64,000 bases of DNA from Planctomycetota bacterium (GTDB taxonomy: Bacteria > Planctomycetota > UBA1135 > GCA-002686595): NCBI GenBank assembly GCA_012960475.1, contig DUBE01000052.1, forward strand, positions 1 to 64,000, read 5' to 3'. The notes below the pieces were generated by a model. The model saw only the letters and a list, made by a program, of their open reading frames with translations, did no database searches and was not told the origin of the DNA. Within the stretch, counting starts at the first letter, position 1. Each line of letters begins with the position of its first letter. The position numbers and the translations under genes are program-made. Positions 1 to 8,055 of the stretch are shown one piece after another.

Positions 1-890
1 ACTCCGCTCCCATCCATGGGGAACACAAAAGCGCAATCTGCGTCCTTGGGATGCACCACTACGCCGAAGCCAATGTCTCCAATATTCTTGGGCATGTTGT
101 CCCCCACACGGTCCCATTTCCCCTCTTCGCGATCCATGGCATAGATCCCGCAGTGGTTTTGCTGCCAGAGGCGATCAGGATCAGTGCGTGCCATGCACAT
201 ACAGTGGGGATCGTGTCCATAGTCAGGATCCCCAGGGATGAAGTCAATCAAGCAGCCCTGGTTGAGGGGCTTCCAGGAGCGACCGGTATCCAGGCTCTCA
301 AACACGCCACCCCCACTCATACCCACATAAAGATGCCGCGCGTCACGGGGATCCACCAGGATCGAGTGCAGCTTGGGACCATCCGGAGTACCGTCCTTTT
401 CGCCACCGGTCCAAAGGTCCAGATCCGGGTTACTGTTGAGACCCTTGACCGGCTTCCAGGTGCGGCCTCCGTCCCTGGAACGAAAGAGCCCCTGGGGACT
501 GGTGCCCGCGTACCAGCTGTCCTTTTCATCGTGGTGCCCCGGAGTCAACCAAAAGGTGTGATTCACCGTGCGTTGCACCAGACCTTCAGGCGCTGGAGCG
601 AAGGCCGGAGGCTTGGAGGCCTCCTTCCAGTTCTTGCCCCCGTCTTCACTGCGGAAGATCGTGGGGCCCAGATGCCCGGTGCGTGCAGCGCAGAGCAGGT
701 AGTTCTTGCGCCGAGGATCCTCCACTATGTGGTGAATTACGTTTCCAAGAAACCAGGTGCTCGCCACCTTCCAGGTCTTGCGCGCAGCGTCGCTCTTGAT
801 GCGGAAGGCCCCCTTGCGAGTACCGATGAGCAGCTGGACGGTTCCCTTGCGGGTAGGCGGCGTGCGGTATTTCTGCTTGGATTGGGTCAT
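1..890 (-). CDS. BNR/Asp-box repeat (sialidase-like beta-propeller) protein, partial
   Basis: This reading frame starts at ATG 890 and stays open to the left edge, so the C-terminus lies outside the window; 296 residues are visible. Three Asp-box motifs of the S-x-D-x-G-x-x-W type are seen at about residues 81-88 (SEDGGKNW), 138-145 (SRDGGRTW) and 199-206 (SLDTGRSW), each in a turn between beta strands. This is the pattern of BNR/WD40-like propellers annotated as exo-alpha-sialidase-like or VPS10-like proteins. There is no signal peptide; the N-terminus is short and basic, so the protein may be cytoplasmic. The sialidase Arg triad cannot be judged in a partial sequence, so no enzymatic activity is claimed. 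It is transcribed leftward, 77 nt downstream of the aminotransferase gene, and may be co-transcribed with it. Confidence 0.85.
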   Translation of the reverse strand, partial: MTQSKQKYRTPPTRKGTVQLLIGTRKGAFRIKSDAARKTWKVASTWFLGNVIHHIVEDPRRKNYLLCAARTGHLGPTIFRSEDGGKNWKEASKPPAFAPAPEGLVQRTVNHTFWLTPGHHDEKDSWYAGTSPQGLFRSRDGGRTWKPVKGLNSNPDLDLWTGGEKDGTPDGPKLHSILVDPRDARHLYVGMSGGGVFESLDTGRSWKPLNQGCLIDFIPGDPDYGHDPHCMCMARTDPDRLWQQNHCGIYAMDREEGKWDRVGDNMPKNIGDIGFGVVVHPKDADCAFVFPMDGSG

Positions 891-967
891 GGCAGGATCT
901 TAGCGGGGCGCCACGCCCCAACCAGCGTCCGATTTCTATCAGAGCCAAGCGCTCCAGCCTTTTGGAC

Positions 968-2116
968 TCACAAACGCCCCAAGCGCTGCGCCGCCTCTTC
1001 AATGGAGTCCATAGGCAGGGCAAAGCACAAGCGCACAAGTTGATCCCCCTCGGATCCCTGATAAAAAGCCGAGCCGGGCACCGAGGCCACTCCTGTTCGC
1101 TCCAGCAACTCCACCGCCGCAGCCAGGGAACTGGATTGCCCCAGACGGGAAACATCTGCCAGCACATAGTAAGCGCCCTCGGGCCGAATCGCTGGCAAGC
1201 CAACCCTGTCAAGGGCATCGCACAAGACAGCACGTCGGGCGGTGTATTGCTCCCGTTGCTCAATGAAGAAGGAAGCGGGCAACTGAAAGCCCGCCACGAC
1301 CCCATGTTGGAGCGGCGTGGGAGCGCAGATGTAGAACAGGTCGTGAACCAGGGTGATGGCAGAAGAAAGTTCCGCTGGTGCCACCGCATAACCCAGGCGC
1401 CAACCTGTGATGGCAAAAGTCTTCGAGAGCCCCATCAAGGTCACCGTGCGTTTCCCCAGCTCGCCCACCGTGGCCGGACTGATGTGTTCCCGACCGTCGT
1501 AGCGGATCTCCTCATAGATCTCATCGGTAATCACCAGAAGATCGAATTCCGCAGCGACACGGTCAAGGGCTTCCAGTTCCGATCGCCTCAGCATGCGCCC
1601 GCTTGGATTGCCTGGGGTGCAGACGACCACCGCCCGGGTCTTGGGAGTGATTGCCGCCCTGAGAGCCTCTTCGTCCAGCACAAAGTCAGGCGCGGTCAGA
1701 CCCAGGAACTCTGGCTGCAGCCCCGCGACCTTGGCAGCAGCCAGGTGATAGCCGTAGTAGGGCTCGAAGAGCAAAATGCCATCGCCTGGATCAAGCAGTC
1801 CATGGATGGTTGCAGCGAAGGCCGCCGCCGTGCCCGCGGTCACGGTGATCTGCGTAACGGGATCCGCCTCGATCCCGTTGGAAGCTCGTAACTTGCCTGC
1901 AATCAAGCTACGCAGTTCGGTCAGCCCCTCGGGGTAGGAATAGGCATTGTAGTCAGCCTCGATCGCCCGGCAGGCTGCCGCGAGCACTTGCGGAGGAGTG
2001 GGCATCTGGCAGAGACCCTGGCCCAGGTTGATGCCCCCGTGCTCATGACACAGACGCGTCATTGTGCGAATCGGGGACTGGTCCAGGCCCACCAGTCGTG
2101 AGGATCTGGTCTGCAT
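968..2116 (-). CDS. Class I/II pyridoxal-phosphate aminotransferase
   Basis: 382 residues, the full length of the AspC/MtnE/KAT type of fold-type I aminotransferases. Visible landmarks are the PLP lysine in GLSKTFAITGWRLGY (K232), the CTPGNPSG loop with Asn170, the ITDEIYEE segment (Asp198, Tyr201) that binds the cofactor ring, and the Arg of GWRLGY that holds the substrate carboxylate. These assign the fold and a transamination or related PLP reaction confidently, but not the substrate. Methionine, aspartate or kynurenine-type aminotransferase are all possible. It is cytoplasmic, with no signal peptide. It diverges from the large secreted-protein gene starting at 2245, with 128 nt between them. 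Confidence 0.93.
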   Translation of the reverse strand: MQTRSSRLVGLDQSPIRTMTRLCHEHGGINLGQGLCQMPTPPQVLAAACRAIEADYNAYSYPEGLTELRSLIAGKLRASNGIEADPVTQITVTAGTAAAFAATIHGLLDPGDGILLFEPYYGYHLAAAKVAGLQPEFLGLTAPDFVLDEEALRAAITPKTRAVVVCTPGNPSGRMLRRSELEALDRVAAEFDLLVITDEIYEEIRYDGREHISPATVGELGKRTVTLMGLSKTFAITGWRLGYAVAPAELSSAITLVHDLFYICAPTPLQHGVVAGFQLPASFFIEQREQYTARRAVLCDALDRVGLPAIRPEGAYYVLADVSRLGQSSSLAAAVELLERTGVASVPGSAFYQGSEGDQLVRLCFALPMDSIEEAAQRLGRL

Positions 2117-2244
2117 GGCGGGGACACTAACTCAACAGGCCCCCTGTCGCCAGGGGCCGTAGCGCTACACCAGAAGGTGCGTTCTTGGGCAGACGGGAAT
2201 CCAAGTAGCCCCTTCTGGGAGCCCGTAGGGCTATCCTGCAGATC

Positions 2245-4887
2245 ATGTTTCTGCACGGATCAAGAACCCAAGGGGCGCCTTCCTGGATTCGAATGGCCCT
2301 GTGTCTCGTTCTCACGCTTGTCCCCCCAACAGTTTGCGGGGCGGCTTTCGGGCAGCAGCCCAATCGAGCTGAAGCCTCTCAGTCCCTGGCCCTCTTCGAA
2401 TTGGTCCTGCCCAAAGCGCGCAGCTTTGTCTTCCATGGCTGCCTGCCCTTGGACATCTCTGGGCTCCGCCTGGGCTCTGATGGTCGCACCGCCTTCGCAG
2501 TACGGCTCCTGGGAAGCAATTTGGATCCCATTCCAGCCCAGGTGGAAGTGGTCACGCGGGACGCCAAGGGCAAGCCCTTGGTGATCGAACTCCTGGCCCC
2601 CTTTACCATGCCCAAGGGCCTGCCCCCGGGACGTCGCTCTGAGTTTCTTGTCCTTTACGGTGACTTTCCCCTGCCCACGGAGCTCGCACTCGAAGCGCAC
2701 GTTCAAGCCATGCTCAAGGCTCCTGGCGGCGGCCCCAAACTGATCGGCTGGGACGCCATGGGCAACCGCTTTGAAGCAGACCTCTTGGGGCTCAGCACTC
2801 ATCCAGGCCTGGGCGGGCGCAGCAGCAACCGCAAGGGCTATGCGGCTCGGGGTTGGCGCACCGCTGCAGTCATGGCCCCCGTGGAAGGCCAGCCGAAGAT
2901 CGCCCCAGCCCTCCCCCACCTCTTCGGAGTGCACGCCTACTGGACATTTCTGGCGAAAGACAACCGCGTAAGTCTAGATTTGCGAATCCACAATGGCCTC
3001 GACCATGGAACAAACCCAGGGCATGAACTGGAAAGTCCCCTGGGCATCGCCTACTTCCAGGCGCTGGAACTAGATCTGCCCGCCAACTGGAACGCCACGC
3101 CTCTGGTACGCGACCCGTGGTTCGGCCCCGAACGGGAACATGAGCAGCGAGTGCGAGTGCCCATCGTTCGACGTCAAGAGAATGGTCGCTGCCACGTGAT
3201 GCCACCCCAGAGTCAGTTCTTGCGACGCCTCAGCCTGCACCACCGGGCAGTGGTCATTTCTGAAGGCAGTCACCCACTCATCACCACCCTGGGCTTTTGC
3301 CGACCAGCGGCAGGACTCTGGAGCTGGTTCACCAATGATCTGCGCGCCTACTTCCCGCAATGCTCCACCCTGCCCACTCTGCGGCGCTATCAGTCCCGTT
3401 CGGGTCCGGCTAGCGGACCTGCTGCAATTCGAGCGAATCTTGAGGCCGGCCGCGATCACCTGCGGGAAGCCCTGACGAGCGGAAAGGGAGACGGACACCT
3501 GGTGGGCAAGTGCATGGGCTGGTCCCAGCCCTGGTTCTACGCCTACGCAGGGGCTGCAGGGGGCGCAGACATCACTTTTGTGGAAGGCCATCTGACCGCG
3601 GCAGGAGCCTCGAGCGCCGGATATGAGCGTCTGATCCTGCTCCACCGCATGAACACGGCACGTCACCCCCGCGCCCTCTGGAACCGCAAGGCAGAACCCC
3701 TGGGCCCCGAAGCCTGGCTCGACAGGGAGGGCCGCGTGGCGGTCTTCTTCCGCACCCACGCACGCATGTGCCCCCCCATGCACAAGCTGCCTGCCATGGG
3801 AGGTCCTGCCCCGCATGACTCCGTAAAAGTCGTACACGCGCGAGATCTGCGTCCTGACTATGACCAGGGCACGCCCCATGAGAGCGGGGGCAACTTGGGC
3901 ACGGGAGATGCGTCCATCTGGAATTGGATGGCCCATGACGGCGAACACCTGATCCGCTACACAAAAAACCCCAAGGCCCTGGTCTGGCTTGGAAATGACC
4001 CCTTGGCCAAGGACGACCTGCACCTGACCGCCAAGCTCTTCCAGCTGATGGTACACCAGCAACCTCTGGCCCCTGACATTTGGGCAGGAGGAGAGAGCCT
4101 GGGAGAACTCCACGCCCGGGCCAAGGCCCACCCGGGGGAAGGCTTGCCCATCACCCGCGCCTACGCCTGGGGCGTGGACACTCTGATTGCCTCCTACGCC
4201 CTTGGGACTCCTGCCAAGCGACGCAGCCTGCGCCCCTGGCTTACGATGTTTGCCGAGACCCTGACCATGGCGGGCCTGCCCAACGGCCTTGTCTCCCGCC
4301 GGCGCCACGAGACGATCCTGAATGGAAACTTTGACGGCTGCCAGACCTTTGAAGTGCTCTTCCTGCAAAACACTCGCCGCAGCCTGATCGAGTCGGTATT
4401 TCCAAACCGAAACAAGGGCCCCGGCCCCCCCCTGCGGAAACAGTATCTGACGATTGCCAAGACTCTCCTCAGCCCACCCGTGTGGGCCAGCACAGGCAAC
4501 GGACAGTCCTCCTTGCGCGGGCCCTGGGGCAAGTGGGCCCTGGCACCCCTGGATCCGGAAACAGGCCCGCCCTATAGCGATCAGACCCGCTGGGGCAGGG
4601 GCTACCTTCCAGAGGGAGGCAGCGGGGGTGGGATCGAGCGCACCTATTCATGGGACACCTTGGCCTACTGCATGCTTCTGGCCCCCAATCGGCGCGACCC
4701 CAAAGGCAAGCGGGAGGAGCTCACCCGGGAGTATGTACTGGGACGGGCTCTGCGCTTGGGATCTGGAGCGAAGAACCGCAATGGCATTGAAAATCAACTG
4801 CTCAAGCGTGTGGCGAGCGCCTCGGGAGACCATGGAGGAAATTATGTGGCCTTCCTGGCCTTCCTGGAGGGAATCCGCAGGCGCTAG
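2245..4887 (+). CDS. Large secreted protein of unknown function
   Basis: 880 residues. The N-terminus has a basic segment followed by a hydrophobic stretch (MALCLVLTLVPPTVCGAAFG) that reads as a signal peptide; the in-frame ATG at 2293 is an alternative start placing that stretch right at the N-terminus. The first half (about 40-330) is rich in beta strands. The second half (about 400-880) is mostly helical with many Trp, His and aromatic residues, which would suit a beta-domain plus helical-barrel layout such as polysaccharide lyases have. I recognise no catalytic motif, so this is only a fold guess. It stands alone on its strand, divergent from the aminotransferase and followed by 459 nt without a gene. 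Confidence 0.8.
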   Translation: MFLHGSRTQGAPSWIRMALCLVLTLVPPTVCGAAFGQQPNRAEASQSLALFELVLPKARSFVFHGCLPLDISGLRLGSDGRTAFAVRLLGSNLDPIPAQVEVVTRDAKGKPLVIELLAPFTMPKGLPPGRRSEFLVLYGDFPLPTELALEAHVQAMLKAPGGGPKLIGWDAMGNRFEADLLGLSTHPGLGGRSSNRKGYAARGWRTAAVMAPVEGQPKIAPALPHLFGVHAYWTFLAKDNRVSLDLRIHNGLDHGTNPGHELESPLGIAYFQALELDLPANWNATPLVRDPWFGPEREHEQRVRVPIVRRQENGRCHVMPPQSQFLRRLSLHHRAVVISEGSHPLITTLGFCRPAAGLWSWFTNDLRAYFPQCSTLPTLRRYQSRSGPASGPAAIRANLEAGRDHLREALTSGKGDGHLVGKCMGWSQPWFYAYAGAAGGADITFVEGHLTAAGASSAGYERLILLHRMNTARHPRALWNRKAEPLGPEAWLDREGRVAVFFRTHARMCPPMHKLPAMGGPAPHDSVKVVHARDLRPDYDQGTPHESGGNLGTGDASIWNWMAHDGEHLIRYTKNPKALVWLGNDPLAKDDLHLTAKLFQLMVHQQPLAPDIWAGGESLGELHARAKAHPGEGLPITRAYAWGVDTLIASYALGTPAKRRSLRPWLTMFAETLTMAGLPNGLVSRRRHETILNGNFDGCQTFEVLFLQNTRRSLIESVFPNRNKGPGPPLRKQYLTIAKTLLSPPVWASTGNGQSSLRGPWGKWALAPLDPETGPPYSDQTRWGRGYLPEGGSGGGIERTYSWDTLAYCMLLAPNRRDPKGKREELTREYVLGRALRLGSGAKNRNGIENQLLKRVASASGDHGGNYVAFLAFLEGIRRR

Positions 4888-5346
4888 AGAGGAACCTGCG
4901 TAAAGAGCATGTTCGGGACCCAGTCCTGGCGCTGCCCGCGCCCCAATGCAGGACAACTGCGCAGGATTGCGAACAGGCAAACCTACCGCCAGCGGGAACA
5001 AATTCCCTGCCAAGCTCCATGCTGGCAACCCTGACCAGGCCTGCCAAATACCTACCTGGGAGCCTCGGGAGCACCGCGCCGACCCCAGGAAGGCTACTGA
5101 GAGCTTCTGGGGAGGCCTCGAAACGAATGCTAGATGGGGATGGGAGCCTCTTTCTAAAACTACCTCTCGGAACCAGAGTCCTAGGAAACCGGGGCGGAAC
5201 AGCTCCCTAGCAGGGGGCAATGCCCTGGAACCTTTCCGCTGGGCACTTCGTCCAACAGAGACCGATTGCAGCAAAGTAGGGTACGATTTAGCGAGAATCC
5301 AATCTTGTCCCAATACCTGAGCAAGCACACCTGCCCGTTCCGAACC
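4888..5346. other. Intergenic stretch without a recognisable gene
   Basis: These 459 bases separate two rightward genes. I see no convincing reading frame with a ribosome-binding site, no RNA gene and no strong hairpin with a T tract. It should contain the promoter of the di-heme oxidoreductase gene, but no clear -35/-10 pair was found. Confidence 0.5.
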
Positions 5347-6612
5347 ATGACCTTCCAGCCCCTCATTATAGCCTGTACTGCCCTGGCCCTCGGTATTGGT
5401 TCTTCCTACGCCCAGGGTGTCCAGCCCCGCATGGGCGACCAGGTCCCGGGCCTCAATCCAATCCAGAGGGACCTCTTTGAAGCGGGCAAGGTCCTCTTTG
5501 CGCAAAACCTCGATCCCCTCGATGGTCTCGGTCCGATCATGAACGACGTGTCCTGCGGCGCCTGCCACAACATTCCCGCAGTAGGCGGTTGGGGCACCAG
5601 TGCAGTCACACGCTTCGGCAAGGCAGCCGTCGGGGGCAACCCCTTCGACCCACTGGCCGCCCTGGGGGGCACCCTGCTCCAATCCCAGACCATTGATCCG
5701 CCATGCGCTGAGTTCGTACCTCCCGAAGCCGACGTGACCGCCCTGCGCCTGACACCCATCTGCTTTGGTGCCGGCCTGCTGGAGGCGATTCCTGAAGCCG
5801 CTATCCAACAGAATGAACTCAACCAGCCCGGCCTTGGCCTGAGCGGGGTACGACGCATGTTCGCGCCCATCGAAGGTGGCGCAGCCAGGGCCTCACGCTT
5901 TGGTTGGAAAGGCGGCCCCTCCACGGTACTTAGCTTCTCCATCGACGCATCCCTCATGGAGATGGGCCTGACCAGCGTTTTCCTGCCCAACGAACAAGCC
6001 CCCAACGGCGACCAGGCCCTGCTCGCAACCTGCGACGCGGTTGCCGATCCCGAAGACGGACCCGATGTTGCAGGCTTTACATTCATCGACCGCATCACAC
6101 ATTTCCAAGCCATGCTGGCAGCGCCGCCCCAGACCCCGCGCAACGGAATGGCGGGACAGGCGATCTTTGGCGCAGTAGGCTGTGCGGATTGCCACCGGCC
6201 CCATTACCTGACCGGCCCCCACGCAATCGGAGCCCTGTCGGGCCGACACATCCGGCCCTTCAGCGACTTCTTGATCCACGACATGGGTACCGGCGGCGAC
6301 GGCATTGTGGACGGTCCGGTTTCCGAGACCCAGCACATGACCCGGGCCCTGTGGGGACTGAACATGCGCACCTCCCTGATGCACGACGGCAGCGCCAGCG
6401 GTGGCACCTTTGCCCAGAACATCGACATGGCAATTGGCATGCACGACGGTGAGGCCGCTGCCTCCCGCATCGCCTATCTAGCCCTCTCAGCAGCAGATCA
6501 GACCGCCCTCGCCAAGTTCCTGCGCAGCCTGGGGCAAGCAGAGTTCGATCTGGCCGATGACGATCACGATGTGGATGAACGGCCCCTTCCCCGCCACAGC
6601 CCACGGGCCTGA
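5347..6612 (+). CDS. Di-heme oxidoreductase family protein (c-type cytochrome), C-terminal tail frameshifted
   Basis: 421 residues from ATG 5347, chosen because it starts a clean signal peptide (MTFQPLIIACTALALGIGSS, then YAQG). Two CxxCH heme-c sites are present, CGACH at 70-74 and CADCH at 279-283, the arrangement of the DHOR/'thiol oxidoreductase' family of di-heme proteins related to cytochrome c peroxidases. The family's distal region (SDFLIHDMG, LWGLNMRTSLMHDG) is intact. The protein should be periplasmic and take part in electron transfer. The last ~12 residues after DDDHDVD are an arginine/proline-rich run that looks out of frame. The next frame continues with a calcium-motif tail (see 6577-6703). 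The catalytic part is unaffected. Confidence 0.9.
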   Translation: MTFQPLIIACTALALGIGSSYAQGVQPRMGDQVPGLNPIQRDLFEAGKVLFAQNLDPLDGLGPIMNDVSCGACHNIPAVGGWGTSAVTRFGKAAVGGNPFDPLAALGGTLLQSQTIDPPCAEFVPPEADVTALRLTPICFGAGLLEAIPEAAIQQNELNQPGLGLSGVRRMFAPIEGGAARASRFGWKGGPSTVLSFSIDASLMEMGLTSVFLPNEQAPNGDQALLATCDAVADPEDGPDVAGFTFIDRITHFQAMLAAPPQTPRNGMAGQAIFGAVGCADCHRPHYLTGPHAIGALSGRHIRPFSDFLIHDMGTGGDGIVDGPVSETQHMTRALWGLNMRTSLMHDGSASGGTFAQNIDMAIGMHDGEAAASRIAYLALSAADQTALAKFLRSLGQAEFDLADDDHDVDERPLPRHSPRA

Positions 6613-6703
6613 CGATGTGGGCGCCCTTTGTGACCTTGACCAGGACGGAGACTTCGACCTGGTTGAGTTCGGAGCATTTCAACGCACCTTTACGGGACAG
6701 TGA
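6577..6703 (+). pseudogene. Frameshifted EF-hand/dockerin-like C-terminal tail of the di-heme protein
   Basis: In the frame following a one-base skip near 6577, the sequence continues from DDDHDVD as ...GPDDVGALCDLDQDGDFDLV and ends with FGAFQRTFTGQ and a TGA at 6701-6703. The DxDxDxD-x-x-E/D-F pattern and the GP...FTG ending are those of the paired calcium-binding tails on many planctomycete secreted proteins. The in-frame reading instead stops at 6612 after a composition-odd run. The simplest explanation is a one-base indel, either real or a sequence error. Confidence 0.65.
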
Positions 6704-6708
6704 TTCCA

Positions 6709-7779
6709 ATGTTCTCAAGCCCATCCAACAGCCACTCCTGCTACCAGGCAAAAGCCGTGAAGCACATCCTTTCCATTTCTCTCTGCGTGCTGGCTGCCAG
6801 CACTGCCAACGCATCTGACCTCGACCTGCGGGTAACTTCCGGCGGTACAAACGTCATCTGGGTACAGACCGGCCAAAGCGTAACCTACGAAGTCAGAGGA
6901 GAGCTGACCGACAACCTGAACCAGGGTCTGGCTTTCTTCGCCTTTGACCTGGAATATGATGGCGGAGACTTACCCCAAGGCCAGGCACCCGGATCAGCCA
7001 ACATGCTGAACTTTGCCACGCCCCTGGGCTTGAACAACCCGGCGGGCTTTGGTGGCACCGTGAACAACGGCGACCTGATCCAGATCGGTGGAGCCCAAAA
7101 CACGATCAACCAGTCCTTCGCCGCGGCCCCCACCGGTCTGGTGATGACTGGCATCGCTGCCCAGGGTGCTCCCGAGTTGCTGGTCATTGGCACCTTGACA
7201 ACACCCATGACGACCGGAACCTACTTCCTGTCGCCCACGAACCTGAACGCCAATGTGATCGATGCAAGCGCGACGGGGACACCCTTCTGGACAGTATCCG
7301 CAGCGGGCGCCGGCACTGTGCAAGGCCTCGTGCTACACGTCTCCGACTGCGCACCCGCAAGCAACTACTGCGTGGGCAAGACCAACAGTACTGGCTGCAT
7401 CGCAACCCTGAGCGCCACGGGCGCCGCGACCTTGACCGGACCGAACAACTTTGCGATCCACGCCAGCGATGTAGTCAACAAGCGCTTCGGTCTGATGTTC
7501 TGGGGAACCGGAACCAGCAACCTGCCCTGGCTGGGCGGCACCCTCTGCGTGGCCCCCCGCCTGCATCGTCTGGGCGTGCGCTTCAGCGGCGGAGCTGGCC
7601 CCGCTGGAACCAACTGCAACGGCCAAATCAACCAATTCTTCTCCCAGACCCTGATGAACAATCAAGGCCTGCTGGCGGGCGACGTGGTCTCAATCCAGTG
7701 CTGGTACCGCGACCCAGGACACCCGGACGGAACCGGAGTGGCCATGACCGATGCCCTCAGCTTTACGATTTGCCCCTAG
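6709..7779 (+). CDS. Secreted protein with NYC...WYRD C-terminal domain
   Basis: 356 residues from ATG 6709. The signal peptide core is KHILSISLCVLAASTANA, and an in-frame GTG at 6757 would give a tighter one. Residues about 38-200 form a beta-rich domain with a FFAFDLEYDGG segment, like the cohesin/PEP-type surface domains that precede such tails. From the Asn codon at 7363 a 138-residue C-terminal domain begins with NYC, contains GGTLCV and ends with QCWYRDPG...LSFTI. The same domain closes the VCBS-repeat protein next door. Its function is unknown; in this lineage it probably serves surface attachment or secretion. It follows the di-heme gene closely and may be co-transcribed with it. Confidence 0.85.
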   Translation: MFSSPSNSHSCYQAKAVKHILSISLCVLAASTANASDLDLRVTSGGTNVIWVQTGQSVTYEVRGELTDNLNQGLAFFAFDLEYDGGDLPQGQAPGSANMLNFATPLGLNNPAGFGGTVNNGDLIQIGGAQNTINQSFAAAPTGLVMTGIAAQGAPELLVIGTLTTPMTTGTYFLSPTNLNANVIDASATGTPFWTVSAAGAGTVQGLVLHVSDCAPASNYCVGKTNSTGCIATLSATGAATLTGPNNFAIHASDVVNKRFGLMFWGTGTSNLPWLGGTLCVAPRLHRLGVRFSGGAGPAGTNCNGQINQFFSQTLMNNQGLLAGDVVSIQCWYRDPGHPDGTGVAMTDALSFTICP

Positions 7780-7794
7780 CGGCGTTGACTCAAC

Positions 7795-7816
7795 CCTCCC
7801 CGCGCAGCGGGGGAGG
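7795..7816 (+). terminator. GC-rich hairpin after the secreted-protein gene, possible terminator
   Basis: A 9-bp arm CCTCCCCGC (7795-7803) faces GCGGGGGAGG (7807-7816) across a 3-nt loop with one bulged G. It lies 16 nt past the stop codon. There is no T tract, so intrinsic termination is uncertain. Confidence 0.35.
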
Positions 7817-8055
7817 ACTATGCCCCGAAACAGAATCAAATCCCCCCTCTGGCTGCCCGAAGTGCCCTGTTACGCAACCTGCCCAAGGTTAAGGCTGGCG
7901 CTGACGTGTCCCAGGAGTTCTATTAGTGTCTTGAGATGATCGAGAGCCCTCACTCCTGACCTCCTTGAGCGCCCAGGATACCCACCAATTCCACCGATTC
8001 ATGTGCCCTGGAAGAAACCCCAACCAGGGCCCCTCAAAACCACTCAACAAACACC

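Noticed and set aside
3070..4368. Open frame of 432 codons on the minus strand opposite the 880-residue protein
   Set aside because: The plus-strand frame has a signal peptide and runs over twice as far; high GC content produces such shadows.
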